Source: Paenibacillus polymyxa (GTDB lineage Bacteria; Bacillota; Bacilli; Paenibacillales; Paenibacillaceae). From it: 64,000 nucleotides of DNA. The DNA is taken from the NCBI RefSeq assembly GCF_015710975.1, contig NZ_CP049783.1, positions 1,591,501 to 1,655,500 on the forward strand, in the 5' to 3' direction. The position numbers and the translations under genes are program-made. Under the pieces are notes generated by a model that was not told the origin of the DNA, did not search any database, and was given only the letters and a program-made list of their open reading frames with translations. Shown in pieces: positions 31,501-40,021 of the stretch; positions within the stretch are counted from its first letter, which is position 1; every line of letters begins with the position of its first letter.

Positions 31501-32313
31501 ACCCATCAGAACCGTTGGCAGGGATATGTCTTTGGTTATAATTGTCGTCGGGAATGACAAATACTTATCGCGGGCAAGCTTCACGATCTCTTCATCTGTC
31601 AATGAATCGCACATGACCTCAATAATTTCATCCGCCGTCAAACCTGCTTTATAAATTCGGAAGTCCGAAACCGAGCCAGCAAAGTCTACATCGGCTGCAT
31701 GTTGGGAACGACCGATAAAATTGTTACTATAGTTGGTCGTATCTGCAAATGTTTCGAACCATTTGCGCAGCTTGGCATAGTTACCACTGGAGGTTTGGCT
31801 GATGGAGCCGTCCGCTGCCACTTCACCATTGACATATACCACTGGACCCGCACTGCTTAATGTACCGCCTTTTGTGCCGATGACAGACAGGGCGATGTGC
31901 ATCCACTCATCCCTGACAAAGCCTCTTCCTGGGTCTACGGACAAATCCACCTCAGTGAAAAGAGTTCCGCGCAGATTCCGTGTCATAAACATATAAGGCC
32001 CAGTATGCGCTTTACCAAAGTCAAAAACACGTTCCCACATATCCGTGAATCTGCCGAAGTTTACCCAAGCCGTCACTGTAACACCGGTGTTATCGCTTAC
32101 ATCTTTGAACAGATCAGAAGGGAGCTGAATATAAGATGTTCCGTTGGGTCCTCCCTCAAGTGCCAAAGCCGCTCTTCCGGTAGCATGGGAGATCGTAGGT
32201 GCTGCTGTGCCTGAAGCAATCCCGTCATTACCTTGTCCGGAGCTATCCTTGCCGACGTTCTCTGCATCATCAAACTTGTACCGCGCAATGATTTGATCTT
32301 GGAATTTGGTCAT
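28573..32313 (-). CDS. LamG-Ig-GH51 alpha-L-arabinofuranosidase
   Basis: This 1246-residue protein is unusually long for GH51 (about 500). Residues 1-235 are a LamG/concanavalin-like domain (YKFDDAENVGKDSSGQGNDG, GSVSDFRIYKAGLTADEI). About 245-330 is an atrophied bacterial Ig domain (DISLPTVLMGGRVEVTWKSS). From about 335 comes a CBM-like insert within the arabinofuranosidase core (GLFYEDINNAADGGIYAELVQNRSFE), with acid/base Glu717 in GVGNENWG and nucleophile Glu849 in VGEYAST, followed by another LamG-like insert. It removes alpha-L-arabinofuranose from arabinan or arabinoxylan. No signal peptide is visible despite carbohydrate-binding modules. AGGAGCC lies 8 nt before the ATG. Confidence 0.9.
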   Translation of the reverse strand: MTKFQDQIIARYKFDDAENVGKDSSGQGNDGIASGTAAPTISHATGRAALALEGGPNGTSYIQLPSDLFKDVSDNTGVTVTAWVNFGRFTDMWERVFDFGKAHTGPYMFMTRNLRGTLFTEVDLSVDPGRGFVRDEWMHIALSVIGTKGGTLSSAGPVVYVNGEVAADGSISQTSSGNYAKLRKWFETFADTTNYSNNFIGRSQHAADVDFAGSVSDFRIYKAGLTADEIIEVMCDSLTDEEIVKLARDKYLSFPTTIITKDISLPTVLMGGRVEVTWKSSQPSILSDHGQVQAITSAQGVTVTALLTRGSSRIEESFEVSVLPEQLPPYTLTIHGNKEVVDVSEVMYGLFYEDINNAADGGIYAELVQNRSFESFEFDTYSHASGECGCSTGRNRNPLFAWSGDTDKMAPQHSGGLNEFLGAKDKDVNSYYVTVADGATIRNKGFSDSNQNCAMSIQEGAKYEFTIWAKAESAGTITLQLQDSKEKAISDSVTVQVEGGNTWKKYGVDSKLVLTGTATVLGQLALTFEGDISIDMVSLFPQDVWGAGEEEQSSSAHANYQGNPNYRLRKDLVNALVGMHPKFLRFPGGCISEGSFIWENVYDWKESIGDIELRKENFNVWGYMMTMGLGYMEYFQLAEDLNAAPLPVMACGVLCQARSDYAHPAGGALREYYIKNFTDLIDFAISVDFEHNEWAAMRKKMGHEAPFDLRYLGVGNENWGTEFFANFEVFKTSIDEYMEKNYPGYELHIISTVGAQADDDAYQQGWKFLSGNMKGSAKVAFADGNQVTEETVTWYEKQKDYMDTIADEHYYRSNEYLLNNVDRYNYYYRAYNADGSVNWKETSKVFVGEYASTDKNTLAGAVAEAAVMTGFENNADVVRLAAYAPLFNKVLTDGTYRWTPDCIWFDDETVWFTPNYYVQQMYAQYLGNKVLATSFSTYKNGQPIDLIPQGGIEIATGNAEVVVKRVTVTSNKDGSVLLDQDFTKALNSAWKVIPGSVGYTVEEGKGLVLKAQDSGLNGLYILNDSWNNYKVEVVASRISGTDGFYVGAGLTDITAEKKNVIEYAVGYGGNATGVKVYKQGIEGYTMGDYSSSTAAGNLRAASYEELADNTDYTITVNYGGETGSNLICSYTDGKTTSKVLDYKLEAYNRDVFHSVTRDAEHVYVKLVNADNVDKATQLNLQDLNVESSAKLITLTGDSSLVHVPNVNKKNDEKVVLTEQQVTLHTDSVLLQLPANSVNVLVLDLKA

Positions 32314-32462
32314 CTTTGTGGCTCCTATACCTATAGTTTATTAATGTAATACCTAATTAGTTAATATAAATGCGTATTATATAGCTATAGTACCTTATCC
32401 TGTGTACTTTTTTCAATCCAATAAATCAGATTTATAAAGAAAATGCTTGAACAAACTACAAT

Positions 32463-32506
32463 AAAAAAGCAGTTATCACAGAGAATACTCTGCAACAACT
32501 GCTGTT
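32463..32506 (-). terminator. Terminator of the ydjI-pspA operon
   Basis: AGCAGTT pairs with AACTGCT (32468-32474 and 32498-32504), with an inner CAGAG/CTCTG stem. Reading minus, a run of T follows. It is 13 nt after the ydjI stop. Confidence 0.75.
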
Positions 32507-32518
32507 TGGTTTACAAAA

Positions 32519-33511
32519 CTATCCGTTCAATTTATGTCCACAATTCGGACAAAAGTTAGCTCCCTCGTTTTTTGTACCACAATTCGGACAAAAATTTGGC
32601 CTTTTACCGTCGCCAGAAGGAGTGGGGGCATCGGGTGCAGGCTGAGTCTCAGCCTGAGGCTGTTGACTTGGGTTCAAATTTTTCATCATTTCATTGGCTA
32701 TATTCATGCCCATCATCATACTCGCCATATCCGACGCAGCACCGCCGCCTTTTACATTCCCCGATGCCATACCGTCAGTCATCGTCACTTGTTGGTACTT
32801 TTGCAGATTACCGATCATTTCATGAGAAGCCGTCTTCGTAATCATATCCTGAATTTCTTGAGGATAATTGAAGCTCATCACATGAAAGCCTGTAATCGTC
32901 ATACCGTTGTCCATCACTTGCATATCCAGGTCTTCTTGAATGCCCTTCGAAATATCAGAAGCATTTGCCTGTAGATTAAACATGTCCTTGCCTTCTCTGC
33001 TGATCCACTTCATCAATAACTGATCCAACACCGAAGTAATGCGTATTTTAACGTCCTCTACAAGATAACTGTCCTTTACCCCGGCAATCTTATCAATAAG
33101 CGTAACATAATCGTTTACTTTAAAATTAAACGTACCGTTGGCCCGAATCGGCATCCCGCCTGGCAATTGGGGGGTCGGAATCAAAACCGGATTTTGTGTT
33201 CCCCATTTGACCGTAAACTCCTTCGTATTAACGAACAAGACCTCCACCCGCATGCCGCTGTTAAAACCGAACTTGAACCCTTTTAATGTCGATAGAAATG
33301 GAATAATATCCGAGTCCATGTTATATGACCCTTCATTCTCAAAGATACCCTCGATCTTGCCGTTATTAACAAAAATCGCGTCCTGACCGGAGCGGATGAT
33401 TAATTTACTGCCTTTTTTAATTTCACGATTGCTCCATTTCCAAAAAATCATATCATCCCTAAATTCTTCCCATTCTACTACATTTGCAAATTGATTTCTG
33501 AAGAATCCCAT
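32519..33511 (-). CDS. ydjI: YdjI-like SPFH-domain protein with zinc ribbon
   Basis: This 330-residue cytosolic protein has an SPFH/band-7-like body (FFRNQFANVVEWEEFRDDMIFWKW, IRSGQDAIFVNNGKIEGIF) followed by a Met/Gln-rich linker. It ends in a double CxxC zinc ribbon (NFCPNCGTKNEGANFCPNCGHK). It matches B. subtilis YdjI in the PspA operon. It is the last gene of a four-gene unit and lies 21 nt behind ydjH. Its likely role is assembly of the PspA membrane-protection complex at the cytoplasmic face. Confidence 0.9.
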   Translation of the reverse strand: MGFFRNQFANVVEWEEFRDDMIFWKWSNREIKKGSKLIIRSGQDAIFVNNGKIEGIFENEGSYNMDSDIIPFLSTLKGFKFGFNSGMRVEVLFVNTKEFTVKWGTQNPVLIPTPQLPGGMPIRANGTFNFKVNDYVTLIDKIAGVKDSYLVEDVKIRITSVLDQLLMKWISREGKDMFNLQANASDISKGIQEDLDMQVMDNGMTITGFHVMSFNYPQEIQDMITKTASHEMIGNLQKYQQVTMTDGMASGNVKGGGAASDMASMMMGMNIANEMMKNLNPSQQPQAETQPAPDAPTPSGDGKRPNFCPNCGTKNEGANFCPNCGHKLNG

Positions 33512-33532
33512 GTGCTGTATCCATCCCTTCCG

Positions 33533-34327
33533 TTAAAATGATCCTCTGCTGCCGCTATGCGAGTGACCGCCGCTGGTGGTTCCACCCCCTCCGCCTGATG
33601 AGCTGCTGCTACTGCTCTTTTCAATCTTCCGCTTCGTTGTCGTGGTGTGAGTGTACAGATCTTGATGTGCAAGAACCCCTGACGTGCTTGCATCCTCGTA
33701 GGTCTGCCGATTTACCGTAACCCGACCGCCGGAACTCGAAATCATCTTACCTACAATAATAGACGCCAATCCCAGCGCAATCGCCAAGTGAAGCCAGCCT
33801 TTGAAAAATATACTGTCCGGATTCACCCCTGGGCGGATAGCCAAATATTTGTGCGCGCCGAGAATATACTTTTGAAAGGCAAGTCCATAGTTGCCATTCG
33901 TCAGATCCGGGGTAATTTCATGGCGGATTTTAGTAAGCCTGTCGTCATCCAGATACCGTTCTGCCTTATAAAATCCGGCCAAGTACACCTCTCTATTCCT
34001 CATATCCATCGTTAAAATGACTGCATTTCCATGAGCCCTGTCATAACCCGGACCATGATCATCATAAAAATCCTGTGTCATTTTCATAACATCCATATTG
34101 TCGGGATTGTTGGTCGTATAAATAATAATGTCTGTCTCTCTTTCAGCTCCGTATTGATTAGCCATAGAGTTCAACACATCATACTCTTCCTGATTAAGTA
34201 GACCTGCCTCGTCAAAAATCAATGGCTTCATCTCTGTCGTTGCTGCTTCGCCCTTCATTTCCATAGGAACCGCTAGAAAAACAGCAAAGAACAACAACAC
34301 AGCCACAATCACTCTATATTTTTTCAA
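33533..34327 (-). CDS. ydjH: YdjH-like TPM-domain membrane protein
   Basis: This 264-residue protein has an N-terminal signal/anchor (KKYRVIVAVLLFFAVFLAVPM), a TPM (Psb32/YgcG) extracytoplasmic domain (LIFDEAGLLNQEEYDVLNSMANQYGAERETDIIIYTTNN), a second membrane helix (WLHLAIALGLASIIVGKMI) and a Ser/Gly-rich tail ending GSRGSF. The ORF opens at 34405, but TTG 34327, with GGGGGGAG 7 nt upstream, overlaps the ydjG stop as TTGA and is the coupled start. It forms the membrane part of the YdjG-YdjH module that recruits PspA in B. subtilis. Confidence 0.88.
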   Translation of the reverse strand: MKKYRVIVAVLLFFAVFLAVPMEMKGEAATTEMKPLIFDEAGLLNQEEYDVLNSMANQYGAERETDIIIYTTNNPDNMDVMKMTQDFYDDHGPGYDRAHGNAVILTMDMRNREVYLAGFYKAERYLDDDRLTKIRHEITPDLTNGNYGLAFQKYILGAHKYLAIRPGVNPDSIFFKGWLHLAIALGLASIIVGKMISSSGGRVTVNRQTYEDASTSGVLAHQDLYTHTTTTKRKIEKSSSSSSSGGGGGTTSGGHSHSGSRGSF

Positions 34328-35358
34328 TAGAATTCTCCCCCCATTATTAGCCAAGTTATGAACCTTAATGAAAAGAGAGTTATGCCGAAAATGCCTGCAA
34401 ACCAAGCTGTCACTTTGAACTTGCTAATCGGAGGCTTACCAACTACTTTGCCCGTCTGACCGTTCATCGCAAACGTATGCTCCAATTGATTGTAGTCATA
34501 GTGGATGACCCATACTGGGAGCAGGACATAATCCGCTTGTTTTAATGTAGTATCAATTTGCTTTTCCGTGTAACTCACAGACGTATACTCTGACACCGTG
34601 GACTGAATATAAGCATCAATATATTCCTTCACTTTGTCTTTCACGCGCGGGAAAAGCTCCTCTTCGTTATAACTATACTTTTCCGCAATATAGCCCGCTA
34701 AATATGGCGTTTTAAAAGGTTTGAGCTGATCATAAGGAAAAGGCTCCAATTTATCCATCAGCTCGTCATTCATTTTCTCCGCAGCATCAATCGGAACCTT
34801 CACGTAATTCAAACGGATTTTCCGATATACATCAAAATGCTTCGTTTCTGTATATTCGTAATCTCCGCTCGTATAGGTTCTCACTTGGTTACCTTCACCT
34901 TGAACCTCAATTTGATTATGTAATTCATATAACCAGAAGGGGACATACATACCGGTTATTCCCTTGATTCGATCGGCTATCATAAATCGGTTCGGTGTCA
35001 GTCGGCCATTCTTGCACCATTTTTTGAACGCAGCTATGGCTTCTTCCTTGCTGATCGAAAAAGGAATAACCTGCGCCGGAGCCAGCTTCCCGGTCAGTCG
35101 ATCACCCAGTACCACGGCAGAACCACAAAAGCTGCACACCGTTGCACTCGTCTCCACTTCGGTCATAATTACTGCTCCACAGTTATTACAATGATACTCA
35201 TGGGCCTCATCTTCTGAAAAAACACGATTGGTCAGAGGATCAGGAATCGTATCGATGTTGTCCTCTCTTCCGCAGCTATGGCAAGATAACATTCCTGTCT
35301 CACTGTCAAAGACCATGCCGCTGCCGCAGTTGGGGCATTTGTATTCGATAACCGGCAT
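34324..35358 (-). CDS. ydjG: YdjG-like zinc-ribbon membrane protein
   Basis: This 344-residue protein has two N-terminal zinc ribbons (YKCPNCGSGM-LSCHSCG and YHCNNCGAVI-CSFCGSAV), a long alpha/beta central region and one C-terminal membrane helix (FKVTAWFAGIFGITLFSLRF). It lies between pspA and ydjH, with a 4-nt overlap to ydjH. It matches YdjG, the tail-anchored partner of YdjH in envelope-stress sensing. Confidence 0.88.
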   Translation of the reverse strand: MPVIEYKCPNCGSGMVFDSETGMLSCHSCGREDNIDTIPDPLTNRVFSEDEAHEYHCNNCGAVIMTEVETSATVCSFCGSAVVLGDRLTGKLAPAQVIPFSISKEEAIAAFKKWCKNGRLTPNRFMIADRIKGITGMYVPFWLYELHNQIEVQGEGNQVRTYTSGDYEYTETKHFDVYRKIRLNYVKVPIDAAEKMNDELMDKLEPFPYDQLKPFKTPYLAGYIAEKYSYNEEELFPRVKDKVKEYIDAYIQSTVSEYTSVSYTEKQIDTTLKQADYVLLPVWVIHYDYNQLEHTFAMNGQTGKVVGKPPISKFKVTAWFAGIFGITLFSLRFITWLIMGGEFY

Positions 35359-35384
35359 CTGCTCACCTCTTCATGTAGAAACTA

Positions 35385-36044
35385 TTATGATTCTTTGGAA
35401 TTGATTTTCTGCTTGATTGCAGCCAGCTCATCTTCTGCATTGGTACTCTTCTCATATTGCATGAATAACGCATCCAGGTCGTCCTTCGTCTCTCCCCGGA
35501 GTTCAGCTATCGCCATCGCTTCATCATATGCCTTGTTTGCCTTCTCTTCCAAGGCCTCAAAGCCAGAATCATGGTCGCCCATAGCATTCAAGGTTTGCTG
35601 TGCTTTGGCGATCGCCAGCTTCCCTTTAAGTTCGGCACGCCGCACTTCCAGACGCCCTATATCGGACACCAATTTCTCCTGCATTTGTTTCATATGTACG
35701 GCGTTTGCCGAAGCTAATTCATAAGAGGTCTGTAACGATTCCAGTTTCTCTGCCTGCAAGATTTTACGTTCCAGAAACTTTCGAGCCTCATCTTCATTGC
35801 CAGCTTCCACAGACTTACTTGCATAATGCTGGAGCTTTTTGATCTCAGCTCTACATTCATCCAGTGCTCTTTTCGCTCTTTTCTCATCAGCTAGTACCGA
35901 GGCCGTTTCCGCTTTCACCTTGCCCAGATCACTGTTCAAGTTCCGCATATAATCATCAATGGTCTTCTCCGGATCGCTCGCCTTATCCAATAAGGCGCTG
36001 ATATTCACCTTCATAATATCCCTAAACCTTGATAAAATCCCCAT
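35385..36044 (-). CDS. pspA: PspA/IM30 (Vipp1) family membrane-stress protein
   Basis: This 219-residue, almost wholly alpha-helical coiled-coil protein has an amphipathic start, GILSRFRDIMKVNISALLDKASDPEKTIDDYMRNL, typical of PspA/ESCRT-III-like rods. It binds and stabilises damaged membrane. The ORF extends to a TTG at 36059, but GAAGGAGGGC precedes ATG 36044. It is the first gene of the pspA-ydjG-ydjH-ydjI unit (27-nt spacing to ydjG). Confidence 0.93.
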   Translation of the reverse strand: MGILSRFRDIMKVNISALLDKASDPEKTIDDYMRNLNSDLGKVKAETASVLADEKRAKRALDECRAEIKKLQHYASKSVEAGNEDEARKFLERKILQAEKLESLQTSYELASANAVHMKQMQEKLVSDIGRLEVRRAELKGKLAIAKAQQTLNAMGDHDSGFEALEEKANKAYDEAMAIAELRGETKDDLDALFMQYEKSTNAEDELAAIKQKINSKES

Positions 36045-36083
36045 GATGCCCTCCTTCAAAAAGACTGCATTCCCCCCATATCA

Positions 36084-36110
36084 TACATCATATCCGGTTA
36101 AAAATGTTCA
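36084..36110 (-). promoter_or_regulatory. Possible ECF-sigma (SigW-like) promoter of pspA
   Basis: On the minus strand TGAACATTTTT (AAC core plus T-run) is followed about 18 nt later by TGTA, roughly like SigW promoters (TGAAAC/CGTA). The order matches known SigW control of B. subtilis pspA-ydjGHI, but both boxes have mismatches. Confidence 0.3.
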
Positions 36111-36168
36111 TCATTCATCATAGCTATATCCAGACTTATCGCATCCTTTCCACTATTACTAAAAAGCA

Positions 36169-36205
36169 AAGGGTTCAAAAACCCTCTACAGATTTTTGAA
36201 CCCTT
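36169..36205 (-). terminator. Hairpin after the aldo/keto reductase
   Basis: A perfect 13-bp stem (AAGGGTTCAAAAA with TTTTTGAACCCTT) starts 19 nt after the reductase stop. Reading minus, a T-rich stretch follows, so it probably works as a terminator. Confidence 0.65.
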
Positions 36206-36223
36206 CGAATTCATTGTTGTAGA

Positions 36224-37066
36224 TTACAGTTCTTCATAGGAATTGGGGTCCTGGTCCCATAGCCGTCCATCTTCCCTGCTAAGCGCTGAAATCACGTTCA
36301 TTTCCTCTGGTGACAACTCAAAATCAAAAATGTCCAGATTTTCCGTCTGATGTTTTATAGAAGAAGCCTTAGGAATTGGGATCGCTCCCAGTTGAATATG
36401 CCAACGTAAAATCGCTTGTGTCGCGGTTTTGCCATGAGCAGCGGCAATTTTCCCAATCTCCTCGTTCTCCATCATGCTGTGACCGCGACCCAAAGGGCTC
36501 CACGATTCCGTCACAATGCCCTGTTCAGCATCTTTGGTACGCTGATGCTCCTGATTAAATAATGGATGCAGTTCAACCTGATTGATGCTCGGCGCGATAC
36601 CTGTTTCCCGAATCAATCGTTCAGTATGCTCAGGCAGGAAATTGCAGACTCCGATCGAACGAATATAGCCCCGCTTCTTCGCCTCAATCAATGCCTGCCA
36701 GGCTTCAACATACCGATCGATTTTGGGATTCGGCCAATGGATCAAGTACAGATCATAATAGTCCAAACCGCCTCTATATAGTGACTCTTCGATCGTGACA
36801 ATAGCTTCCTGATACGCATGTCGACGACCTGGAAGTTTGGAGCAAATCAACAATTCTTCTCTCGGTACTGAACTCTGCTGGACAGATTTCCCAACAGCGC
36901 CCTCATTTTCATAGTTAAAAGCTGTGTCAATCAGACGGTAACCCGCATCAATCGCGCTGGTTATCACTTTTACTCCATCTGCACCCTTCAACCCAGCAGT
37001 TCCAAATCCAATGGCAGGCACCTTAGTGCCATCATTCAATACCTTCTCTGGAATTTGATGGTTCAT
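36224..37066 (-). CDS. Aldo/keto reductase
   Basis: This 280-residue cytosolic NADPH-dependent reductase is a TIM barrel with the catalytic tetrad visible in DTAFNYENEG (Asp, Tyr), LLICSKLPG (Lys) and YLIHWPNP (His). The C-terminal NADPH site is IPIPKASSIKHQTENLDIFDF. The ORF extends to 37165, but AGGAGGC sets the start at ATG 37066. It is monocistronic. The substrate is unknown; glyoxal/methylglyoxal or sugar aldehydes are typical for this subfamily. Confidence 0.9.
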   Translation of the reverse strand: MNHQIPEKVLNDGTKVPAIGFGTAGLKGADGVKVITSAIDAGYRLIDTAFNYENEGAVGKSVQQSSVPREELLICSKLPGRRHAYQEAIVTIEESLYRGGLDYYDLYLIHWPNPKIDRYVEAWQALIEAKKRGYIRSIGVCNFLPEHTERLIRETGIAPSINQVELHPLFNQEHQRTKDAEQGIVTESWSPLGRGHSMMENEEIGKIAAAHGKTATQAILRWHIQLGAIPIPKASSIKHQTENLDIFDFELSPEEMNVISALSREDGRLWDQDPNSYEEL

Positions 37067-37211
37067 ATTAACAGCCTCCTCTCCTATTCTCTTATACCAT
37101 AACACCTCTTCAATATTCAGACAAAATACAGTGCACCATTCGGTTCCCATATACTTATTACCCACTTGCTCGTGACTTCCCTATTAAATTCTTAGTGTGC
37201 TACATCAAAAA

Positions 37212-37259
37212 GTGCCTGATCCCCGTTGAAATCATACTTGAATTCAAGGGGCCAGGCAC
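37212..37259. repeat. REP-like palindrome
   Basis: GTGCCTG-ATCCCC-TTGAA at the left pairs with TTCAA-GGGG-CCAGGCAC at the right, giving a long imperfect hairpin between the reductase promoter and the phosphoketolase 3' end. The ends resemble the GTGCCTGNCCCC palindromes found dispersed in many genomes. It may serve as the phosphoketolase terminator. Confidence 0.45.
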
Positions 37260-37344
37260 ATCTATACTACTACCAAATCATATATTCCAGTTCATGCTTG
37301 ACTGCTTGGTTGTCCAACACAAAGCTGAAATGTACTATACTTTT

Positions 37345-39729
37345 TTATTTCAGGCCTTCCCATACCCAGTTCTCTACCTCTGGCAAGTCAATACCTTCTT
37401 CACGAATGAACTGATGATGTTTCTTAACTATTGCATCCATTTCATCCGCAATATTTGCGTACTTTCCAGCGTTAGGTAAGCTTAGAACAGCTTCCTTCAC
37501 CAAGTCAAAACGGTCCATTTGATTCAATACACGCATATCAAATGGTGTCGTAATATCGCCATTTTCACGGTAACCATGTACATGCAGATTATGGTTATGA
37601 CGGTCAAAGAACAGATCTTTGATCAGACCTTCGTAACCATGGAAAGCGAATACGACTGGCTTGTCCTTTGTGAAAAATTGATCAAACTCAGCGTCAGATA
37701 ATCCACGAGGATCTAACTTTTGGCTTCTCAGCTTCAGTAAGTCTACTACGTTGATGTAGCGAATCTTCAAGTCAGGCAGTTTTTTATGCAAAATCGAGAT
37801 CGCAGCTAAGCTTTCAATCGTTGGCTCTGTACCAGCAGAAGCGATGACAATATCAGGCTCTCCGCCTTGATCTGTACTTGCCCAGTCAATAATCTTCAAC
37901 CCTTTGTCTACCAATTCTTTTGCTTCATCAGCAGAGAACCATTGAGGACGTGGGTGTTTGGACGAAACAACCAAATTGATCTTTTGACGGTCATTTAAAA
38001 TAGTGTCAAAAACAGCTAAAAGAGAGTTGGCGTCAGCTGGCAAATACTCACGAATAAATTCTGGTTTCTTATCAGCCAAATGTCCCAACAAGCCTGGATC
38101 TTGGTGTGTATACCCGTTATGATCCTGTTGGAAGACCGTTGAAGTTGCTACAACATTCAATGATGGGATATCTGCACGCCATCCTTGATCCGTTGCTTTA
38201 CGCAGCCATTTGAAGTGTTGAGTGATCATCGAGTCAACCACACGCAGGAAGGCTTCGTAACTTGCAAAGAAACCATGACGACCTGTTAACACATAACCTT
38301 CCAGCAATCCTTCAGCTTGGTGCTCGGATAATTGGGAATCAATGACACGACCATACGATGACAAGAATTCATCATTAGGCTCAATAATTTGATCCATCCA
38401 TTGGCGTTTGGTTACTTCAAAAACAGGAGCCAAGCGGTTAGACATCGTTTCATCAGGTCCGAAGATTCTGAAATTACGATTCTCTTCATTTAAAACGACC
38501 ACATCTTTAACGTATTTACCTAACACAGACATATCTTGCGCAATCACTTTACCAGGCGTGGAGTTATCCAGCGCATAGTTACGGAAATCAGGCAATTTCA
38601 AATCTTTAATAAGTTTACCTGCATTCGCAACAGGATTCATTCCCATTCGTTTATCGCCAGTAGGTAAAATTTCAGCAATCTCAGCTTTTAACCGACCGTT
38701 TTCATCGAACAATTCCTCTGGTCTATAGCTATTCAGCCATTCTAATAAAGCAGGTGCGTGCTGCATATTTTTTTGATCGACCGGAATTGGAACCTGGTGG
38801 GCACGGAACGAATTTGTATTCGGCACGCCATCCCATTCCTTTGGACCTGTCCAACCTTTAGGTGAACGGAAGATAAGCACTGGCCACGCCGGACGAGTAA
38901 GGTCATTATTTTCACGCGCATTCTTTTGAATAGCTTCAATCTTTTCGATGGCAGTATCCAATACTTTCGCCATTTCTGGGTGCATGTGATCAGGATCTTC
39001 ACCTTCAACAAAGAATGGTTCCCAACCCAAACCTTTAAAGAACGAGGTTAACTCTTCTTTTGATTGGCGAGACATAATCGTTGGGTTACTAATTTTGAAG
39101 CCATTTAAATGTAAGATCGGCAGCACTGCGCCATCCGTGATTGGATTGATAAATCGGTTAGAGAACCACGAAGCGGCCAATGGACCCGTTTCAGCTTCAC
39201 CATCCCCAATAACAACAGCCGAGATCAGATTCGGATTATCTAGAATAGCACCTACACCATGAGAAAGGGAATAGCCCAGCTCCCCACCTTCATGGATAGA
39301 TCCAGGGGTTTCAGGCGCAGCGTGTGAAGCAATACCGCCAGGGAATGAAAATTGTTTGAACAGTTTCTTCATACCTGGGATATCCTGCGTGATTTGCGGA
39401 TAAATTTCGGTGTAGCTTCCATCAAGATATGAATTTGAAACCATCACTTGGCCGCCGTGACCAGGGCCTTCAATGTAAAGCATGTTCAAATCATATTTAT
39501 TAATAACACGATTAAGATGAGCATAAATAAAGTTTTGGCCTGGAATCGTGCCCCAGTGTCCAATAGGCTTAACCTTTACATCCGAATCTTTCAAAGGTTC
39601 TCTCAACAAAGGATTGTCTTTTAAATAAAGCTGACCTACTGAAATGTAGTTCGTTGCACGCCAGTATGCATCAAGTTTTTCCAAATATGTTTTAGACGAG
39701 TAATCTTCTAACACGGGTGATAAAGCCAT
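37345..39729 (-). CDS. xfp: Xylulose-5-phosphate/fructose-6-phosphate phosphoketolase
   Basis: This 794-residue TPP enzyme splits xylulose-5-P (and often fructose-6-P) into acetyl-phosphate plus glyceraldehyde-3-P or erythrose-4-P. Diagnostic segments are [47 protein letters not shown], the TPP motif [19 protein letters not shown] and [12 protein letters not shown]. The length is typical. GTG 39738 is in frame, but GGGAGTGG precedes ATG 39729. It gives the cell a pentose route to acetate, fitting the arabinose-releasing enzymes. The upstream GntR gene probably regulates it. Confidence 0.95.
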   Translation of the reverse strand: MALSPVLEDYSSKTYLEKLDAYWRATNYISVGQLYLKDNPLLREPLKDSDVKVKPIGHWGTIPGQNFIYAHLNRVINKYDLNMLYIEGPGHGGQVMVSNSYLDGSYTEIYPQITQDIPGMKKLFKQFSFPGGIASHAAPETPGSIHEGGELGYSLSHGVGAILDNPNLISAVVIGDGEAETGPLAASWFSNRFINPITDGAVLPILHLNGFKISNPTIMSRQSKEELTSFFKGLGWEPFFVEGEDPDHMHPEMAKVLDTAIEKIEAIQKNARENNDLTRPAWPVLIFRSPKGWTGPKEWDGVPNTNSFRAHQVPIPVDQKNMQHAPALLEWLNSYRPEELFDENGRLKAEIAEILPTGDKRMGMNPVANAGKLIKDLKLPDFRNYALDNSTPGKVIAQDMSVLGKYVKDVVVLNEENRNFRIFGPDETMSNRLAPVFEVTKRQWMDQIIEPNDEFLSSYGRVIDSQLSEHQAEGLLEGYVLTGRHGFFASYEAFLRVVDSMITQHFKWLRKATDQGWRADIPSLNVVATSTVFQQDHNGYTHQDPGLLGHLADKKPEFIREYLPADANSLLAVFDTILNDRQKINLVVSSKHPRPQWFSADEAKELVDKGLKIIDWASTDQGGEPDIVIASAGTEPTIESLAAISILHKKLPDLKIRYINVVDLLKLRSQKLDPRGLSDAEFDQFFTKDKPVVFAFHGYEGLIKDLFFDRHNHNLHVHGYRENGDITTPFDMRVLNQMDRFDLVKEAVLSLPNAGKYANIADEMDAIVKKHHQFIREEGIDLPEVENWVWEGLK

Positions 39730-39790
39730 GGTGTCCACTCCCTAGTAATTTTGTTTGTAATTTATTTCCGGAAATTTCATCTACATGTAC

Positions 39791-39818
39791 ATCATAACGC
39801 TACGCTGAATTAATTCAA
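39791..39818 (-). promoter_or_regulatory. Promoter of xfp
   Basis: On the minus strand TTGAAT (39813-39818) and TATGAT (39791-39796) are 16 nt apart. A TGTACATG palindrome just downstream and ATTTCCGGAAAT in the leader are candidate operators for the adjacent GntR regulator. Confidence 0.5.
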
Positions 39819-39987
39819 CCTTTTTCACAAGTGATACGGTCCAATTTTGTGAAATTTTGAACATACTATGAAATATAAATTAAAAAGACAGTAAAAAAGC
39901 TCTTACATTAAAATATATAGAAGGATAAACCAATAAAATTTGTGATAAATGAAGAGTTTGCAGACTCTAATTCTTTTTCAAAACTAT

Positions 39988-40019
39988 AAAAAAAAGACCG
40001 GAGAATTCTCCAGTCTTTT
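39988..40019 (-). terminator. Terminator of the GntR gene
   Basis: AAAAGAC-GGAG pairs with CTCC-GTCTTTT, and eight T follow on the minus strand. It separates the regulator transcript from xfp. Confidence 0.85.
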
Positions 40020-40021
40020 CA

